Positions 58,534 through 64,000 of a DNA stretch of 64,000 nt are shown in pieces. This DNA comes from Mauremys mutica (lineage: Eukaryota > Chordata > Testudines > Geoemydidae), in NCBI RefSeq assembly GCF_020497125.1, contig NC_059072.1:71121697-71185696 (forward strand), read 5' to 3'. The notes below the pieces were generated by a model. It was not told where the DNA came from. It was given only the letters and a program-made list of their open reading frames with translations, and searched no databases. The first letter of the stretch is position 1, and the number at the start of each line of letters is the position of its first letter. Made by a program: the position numbers and the translations under genes.

Positions 58534-60187
58534 ACTATAATAATGTACTTTCAGATAAATTATTTTTTAATTATTTTAGTTCATTTCCACAAAAACAAAC
58601 AGATTTTGTTTGCATGGTGTGATCACTCCCACCACTTAAAGCCACATCAGACAGAGATTGTAACAAACCAATCAGTTTTAACAGTTTAAGATACAACAGA
58701 AAGCCTAAAGTGTGAAACCTTGTGGTTTAGCTAAATTGCTTCACTTTTCATGTGACTACTTTGAAATTGCAGAAAATCAGCTGTTAATCTTAAAGTTTTT
58801 TAATATTTGTCATGATATTCAGTTTCTGTCCTCTTACTTGACTCACTTGGCTTCTGAAGTAGAAAGTTATATTACCTTAACTGGACATTGAATTGTATAT
58901 ACTGAATTGTTATCTATATAAATAAGAGTGCTTATAAATCATATCTGGAATATTAAATATTACTTGATTACACTTCCAGCAATGAACTTAAATTTAAAGT
59001 AGAACAGATAATGAAAACTAAACAGATCTTGAGATCCTTAGAAGGCAATATGGAAATGCAAAGTATTATTTTTACTTAATATTATTGCATTGAAAGTCCC
59101 CATAAAGCAACTTGATGTGTAATGAATCCTTTTGGAAGTATTTTTGAGTAAAATAACTTGCCAGATTCATTTAATGAAAACTGCCACAATGAGGAATTTC
59201 ATCAGATATCACTTTACCCACACTACAGAAAATAAAGAAGTACTGTGCTCTGCTCTAAGTAATCACGTAAAGCTGTAAAAATATAAAGATTCTTACTCTG
59301 ACCACAGTTCTATGTCTTATGCTACAAAAATAAAGCAGGCATGTAATTTCTTTTTTTCAATAAAGCTACAGGGCAATTTGCCAGAAGAACTAGCATGAAT
59401 TTGGCATTTTATTACAATGACTTCTAACTTAAAATTATCAATTAAAGTATGACAGCTTACAGAACTCAGTCTCTCAAATAGCTTGTCACAAAACACTGTC
59501 ATCCCTAATGAAAAACACTAATAGTACCTTTGTTTTCACCGTGTCACTTTTGAATACAATGCGGTTGTTACAAAGGCTTATGGGCACTTACCTTTAAATG
59601 TCAAATTGACTGTTAATGATCTGCAACTTTGACTTTTAAAAAATCAATATAATTCTATCTAGTTTCTTGTGTTTACTACTTTTATTTGCCAGTGAACATT
59701 ATTAGTCAGCATGTAATTCCCAAGTGAAGATCTAACAAGTAAACAACTAAAGGAAAACCAAAAGAAAACCTGTAAGGAAAGGAAAACAAATCTGAGATGG
59801 TTTAGTTCATCATCAGTGTCTAAGGGTTCTGCATTTGGGCACTTACCTGCCAAAAATTGAACATGATGCTGTCTGGCTTCTGAACAACAGATAAGTTTCA
59901 TTTTCCACCATATATTGATCTTACGCTTCATGTGTGCACCCTACAACAACAGTTGGCCTGGCTTCACCATTCTGAAATAATTAGGAACAATATGAAGTCG
60001 ATTTCAAGAAATGCTGCTTGAAAAACCCTTTTGTTTATACAGCAGACCTGCCTTTCTATTCCAGTTTTTACTGGTAAATCAAAAAAACCAAATCAACGGC
60101 AATCACTAGTCCAATTAAAAACTGACTATGTCAGTTTTATGCCTTTCTGCACCTTTGGTATCCTCTCATGTTATAATGACCGAATAT
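58534..60187 (+). other. Intron, no features seen
   Basis: No repeat ends or recognisable ORFs in about 1.65 kb of AT-rich sequence. Confidence 0.5.
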
Positions 60188-60285
60188 GGGATTTTGAAAA
60201 GCAGCTAAGGGAGTTAGGCACCAACTTTCATTCACTTTCAAAGGGAGTTAAGCCCCTAGCTCCCTTAGATGCTTTTGAAAATCCC
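60188..60285. mobile_element. Short palindromic MITE
   Basis: GGGATTTTGAAAAGCAGCTA, then AGGGAGTTAGGC on the left is mirrored by TAGCTCCCTTAGATGCTTTT, then GAAAATCCC on the right. Almost the whole 98-bp unit folds on itself. Related to 41018-41129. Confidence 0.68.
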
Positions 60286-60628
60286 TTCCCAAATTTCTAC
60301 TAGTTGGCCAGTTAATGCTGATAGCTGAACAGAGAAGACAATCATCATTTTTTTAAATAAAACTTTACAAGGCATCACACGTACATACAGTCAAAATTAT
60401 AGAGACAAATCCAAGAAAAGAACAAAGGAAGACTTACATTCAGAAAGACAAAGAGGCTACTAGTTATGAAGGTGTAGCTTTGAGACCTATTGAGTAATTG
60501 GGTTTGTTCAGAATGCTCTGGGGGAGTGTCCTGATATGTCTGTGTGTATATACATAGACACACACTTTTTCCCCACCTCCCCTTTTCAATTTATAGCTCT
60601 GGTTCCAACCAATATTTTGCTTGATATG

Positions 60629-60821
60629 TACACCTCTACCCCGATATAACGCTGTCCTTGGGAGCCAAAAAATCTTAACTGAGTTATAGGTGAAACCGCA
60701 TTATATCGAACTTGCTTTGATCCGCTGGAGTGCGCAACTCCGCCCCCCTGGAGCGCTGCTTTACTGCGTTATATCTGAATTCATGTTATATTGGATCACA
60801 TTATATCGGGGTAGAGGTGTA
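60629..60821. mobile_element. Palindromic MITE (copy 2)
   Basis: It starts TACACCTCTACCCCGATATA and ends TATCGGGGTAGAGGTGTA, a perfect terminal inverted pair of at least 18 bases. The interior matches the nested copy at 7769-7960 in inverted orientation (GCTGTCCTTGGGAGCCAAAA, GGTGAAACCGCATTATATCG). It is the better-preserved of the two copies. Confidence 0.78.
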
Positions 60822-62516
60822 GTTGTAAATTAACAGCAATTTGTATGTAATTGAAGCCACTAAATAGGTTGCAGTTTTGGATCAAACTTCACTAACCAAA
60901 TATTCACATCAACTTTTATGTATTCTGTCACTTTAATGGGACAATCATAATTCCTCAAACTGCTTTGATAATTACAGTGAAAGGTGTTACTTTGTAGTAA
61001 GGTAATAAATGGGTCATGGATTTTTGCACTCTGTCTCACGCAATGAAAACCGGAAAGTGTCATGGTTAAGTTCATTTTAGTATTTTGCTTTAGGATTAAG
61101 ACCTAAATATTTCTGGAACCCTTTACTTCATAGAAAGTTGCTGAGTGGGAAATCTGCAAAGGAGGAATTGCTGCCAACATTATGCTTCAGCTTTGCAGCC
61201 ACCTATACGGGGGTGTACCTCTCTCTACTTGGGTCTGAGTGAGGAAAATTTTAGGACTGAAAAGAAGTGAGGCCACAACTGGAGTTGGGCAGTTAATGGA
61301 GTTTTGAGTTCACTGGGAGTTTTGTAAAATAAATAGTTTCAGCTTGATACAAAAACAGTTGTTTAAATTTTTCAATGTGTAGAAATTAAAGAAAAAATAA
61401 AAAATTACAATGTTTTAATGTTACCGAAATGAAAAATTTCAACACAAAACATTCTGGTAACGTAAAAAGGAAGTGTTTAGTTTTAACCTGAAAAATTTCA
61501 TTTAGACTTTCAGGCATTTTGACGAAAGCAAGCAAACAAAAGTGGCAGCAGGGAAGAGGTGAGTGGGGCCTCCCTTATAAACTCCTTTAATAAAAAAAAA
61601 AAAAAAAAAAAAAATACCAGCATCCAGAGGGGAGAGTGAAAAAGCCCCATCTCACAATATCCCTTGACACAGTGGCTAGGGCACTCCAGTGATGTGAGAA
61701 TCCCAAGTTTAAATCCTTTTTCCTCATCAGTTAGTGTGTGGACTTGAATCTGAGTCTCCCCGCCTCCCAGAAGAGCATATTAACCACTGGGCTAACCCTT
61801 ATGGGGGGAAAGACACCATCTTTGTGAATCCTTTGCTTGCTGTTGTGATAAAGTCTGTCTAAAAGTCCAAACAAAAAGTTTCATTTTTACATTAACAAAG
61901 CATTTTGACTCTTTTGGTTCCATCAAAATTAGTCCATGAACTTGACTTGAATTCACTAATAGTTTGTAGACCTGAAACTGCATTTTCTGATAAATAAACT
62001 ATTCATCCAAAAAACTTCATCCCGCTCCAGCCATCAGTGCTTTGCCTCCAGGTAGAATGTCGCCTGTACTGTTAAATGTTTCAAAGCTTCATGTGTTTTT
62101 CCACATACACTGCTGGTGTCCCTAAAAGCTCTGTAAGTTCCCATAGGTCTTCCTTTAAGTAAGTTACTCTGTTGGCCAGGGTGTGCCTGCCCTTTTCCCC
62201 ATGAGGCTTCTGAATTGCCTCTGTCAGCACAACCTTCCCCCACTCAGATTCTTGTTCGTTCACCTGACATCTTTGCTCCTTGTTTTCATTTTCCCGAAAT
62301 TATCTGCTGAGATTTGATCCACTCCCACCCTTTTATCATTCATCCATAATCCTACTTCCCCATTCAGCCTTCCTTTCAGTTTCAGTATGCACAAGGCCAA
62401 TTTTCTGTCTTCCCGAGGATGGTTTCCCTATCAATGCTGCACTTATCTTCGGAGTCCTCCTAATAAAAGATAGCAAGGGAGGGGCTGAACTTTGCCATTT
62501 TATCTGAGGACTCTTA
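60822..62516 (+). other. Intron with A-run
   Basis: AT-rich sequence. An A tract at about 61590-61614 is the only clear feature; it does not follow a recognisable retroelement. Confidence 0.5.
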
Positions 62517-62912
62517 GGCCTGATCTACGCTACAGAGTTAGGCTGATGTAAGGCAACTTATGTTGACCTAATTCTATAAGCGTCTACATTAAAATGTTGC
62601 TCCCACAGATGTTGCACACTACACTGACTTAATAACTCCAGTTCCACAAGAGGCATAGGGTCAATGTTGATGTAGTTAGGCTGATGCAGTGTCAGTGTAG
62701 ATACTGCATTGCTTACATCGACTGTTGCTGCCTTTCAGAAGCTGTCCCACAATGCCAAACACTGACAGTGAAATTGGTGCAAGTGCTCCTGGTGAGGACG
62801 CACACCACGACCCAAGGAGCGCAGTGAGGACATGCCCAAGCGATTTAATTACTGTGGTGGCTGTACGTCGCCGTAACTTAGGTTGACATAATTTTGTAGT
62901 GTAGACATATCC
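62517..62912. mobile_element. Harbinger-like MITE (TTA duplication)
   Basis: TTA flanks both ends (62514-62516, 62913-62915). The termini are GGCCTGATCTACGCTACAGA and the inverse TTTTGTAGTGTAGACATATCC. The interior has repeated GTTAGGCTGATG and TTGACCTAA/TTGACATAA words. No coding capacity. Confidence 0.7.
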
Positions 62913-63795
62913 TTAAGTTCTGTCCATATAATCTGTTTGAGTGAAGGGTGAGAGGAACATGCAGAAAAAAGTCTCTGGCTTACTGCCTGTGGGGCCCAGA
63001 TGCATGAGCAGTTTTTTGGTCACAGGAACATATTGTCCAAATTTTATACAGTAGATTTAATATAGTAGCTTAAAAGTAAGGTCACAAACTGAAGGTTATA
63101 AAACCATTTTACTGGACAGAAAATAAATTGTCGTCCTGCTTATTTCTTTTTAGCAGTCTAGACATGACGTTTAGTAATTTGGAATGAATCATGTAATTTT
63201 TTTCAATTGTACCTTATTGTTCATAGCAGATGTCTGTTTAAGGGATTTTAAATAGAAGATGTTTCACATATTTTTCTGCTTTTTTTATTGTTGTGACACA
63301 AATATCAGTGAAAATAGTATTTTAGAGAAAATGTAAACCCGTAAAGCTATGTAAATAAAGTGAACTTATTTTTGGCAGGAGCTAATTTTAAAAAATTCAT
63401 TTAGCAAGAAACTGAGTTAGTAAAAAAAAAGATTAAACTCAACTTTTAATCAGTAGAGATCAAATGCAGCAGGGCATATAGTAAGTTATGGTGTATATGG
63501 GGATATGTGAGTTATAATTTAGTGAAAAGAGCTTGTTTTATTCAAGCTTAATTAGTCTTTATAGTGAGCTAACATGCTAAGAGGCTACTGTATAGAGCAC
63601 ATTATTAAAAATTAAAATTAGCTTATCAAACATTTTCAGTTACAGTTCAAATCTACAACTAGTTTCTTCCTTCAGAGAACGGAATCAGAGCAAGGACTTT
63701 TTTTTAGGGTACGATAGGATACAAGACATACAGAATTAATCAAATATGCTTCATTTCGGCAAACAATTGTTTAAATACTGTGAGTTTGATTCTCA

Positions 63796-64000
63796 GGGTA
63801 CATCTACACTGCCATCAAAGCTGTGATTGCAGCTTAGATAGGCATACCCACCCTGTCTTTAACCTAACTAGTATGGCTAAAAATAGCAGTGAAGATACAG
63901 AGCCTGGCCTCGGTCACAGGCAACGTAAGTATGTGCCCAGGGTTCTGGCAGACCTGTACAGCCCATGCCACCACCTCTTGACAGCTGTTTTTTAGCTGTG
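63796..64000. mobile_element. Harbinger-like MITE, cut by window end
   Basis: TCA at 63793-63795 precedes GGGTACATCTACACTGCCAT, the terminal word shared by the other Harbinger-like elements here. The right terminus lies beyond 64000. Confidence 0.5.

Noticed and set aside
1..64000. CRISPR arrays, operons, ribosome binding sites, bacterial or phage genes, tRNA and rRNA genes
   Set aside because: None seen. The window is vertebrate intronic DNA; the repeats are dispersed transposons, not regularly spaced arrays.
54000..64000. The next ZDHHC17 exon (LNFLFIHLPFL region) or the DHHC exon
   Set aside because: No frame on the + strand after 53861 shows these residues or an AC acceptor with a U12 branch site, so they are taken to lie outside the window.

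Overview
This is vertebrate nuclear DNA, most likely from a turtle (another non-avian reptile is possible). I infer this from a well-conserved vertebrate gene lying in long introns, from CR1 LINEs and DIRS retrotransposons as the main retroelements, and from terminal-inverted-repeat families (hAT-like with 8-bp target duplications, Harbinger-like with 3-bp ones) that I associate with turtle genomes. No bacterial-type gene organisation is present.

The only host gene I can support is ZDHHC17 (HIP14), a Golgi and vesicle palmitoyl-acyltransferase. It runs left to right on the + strand. Eight consecutive internal exons are visible: 9671-9793, 14848-14925, 16340-16484, 29218-29282, 29940-30102, 42203-42328, 44124-44266 and 53761-53861. 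Their phases join without a break over about 314 codons (about residues 66-381 by human numbering recalled from memory). They cover most of the ankyrin-repeat domain and the first three membrane segments. The N-terminal exon(s) lie left of the window. The DHHC catalytic exons lie to the right. The last visible exon ends at a U12-type AT-AC donor rather than a GT donor.

The rest is intron, and nearly all recognisable intron content is mobile DNA. 1-8.6 kb: an old + strand DIRS remnant, split by a 6.6-kb DIRS element on the - strand with inverted terminal repeats and an internal complementary region, then by a SINE-like repeat and a nested pair of DNA transposons. 9.9-11.5 kb: a fold-back hAT element with a perfect 8-bp target duplication. 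17.0-21.9 kb: a hAT MITE, a 2.65-kb CR1, a pogo-like MITE and half a hAT element. 22.1-25.9 kb: a degraded DIRS. 26-29 kb: a Harbinger-like MITE, a CR1 with a twin-priming inversion, and a MITE-like repeat. 30.7-32.6 kb: MITEs and a TA microsatellite. 34.5-37.1 kb: a DIRS remnant with at least three later insertions. 37.4-40.3 kb: Harbinger-like elements, one a long fold-back. 45.0-46.6 and 55.1-56.7 kb: two short internally deleted DIRS derivatives. 48.2-53.3 kb: a MITE and two CR1 copies, each split by another element. 57.7-64 kb: several palindromic MITEs.

The retroelement and transposon ORFs are broken remnants. There is no sign that they form a working system with ZDHHC17; their visible effect is to lengthen its introns. 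Repeat-family names beyond CR1, DIRS and hAT come from memory of repeat consensus sequences and from terminal structure, so they are less certain than the exon calls.
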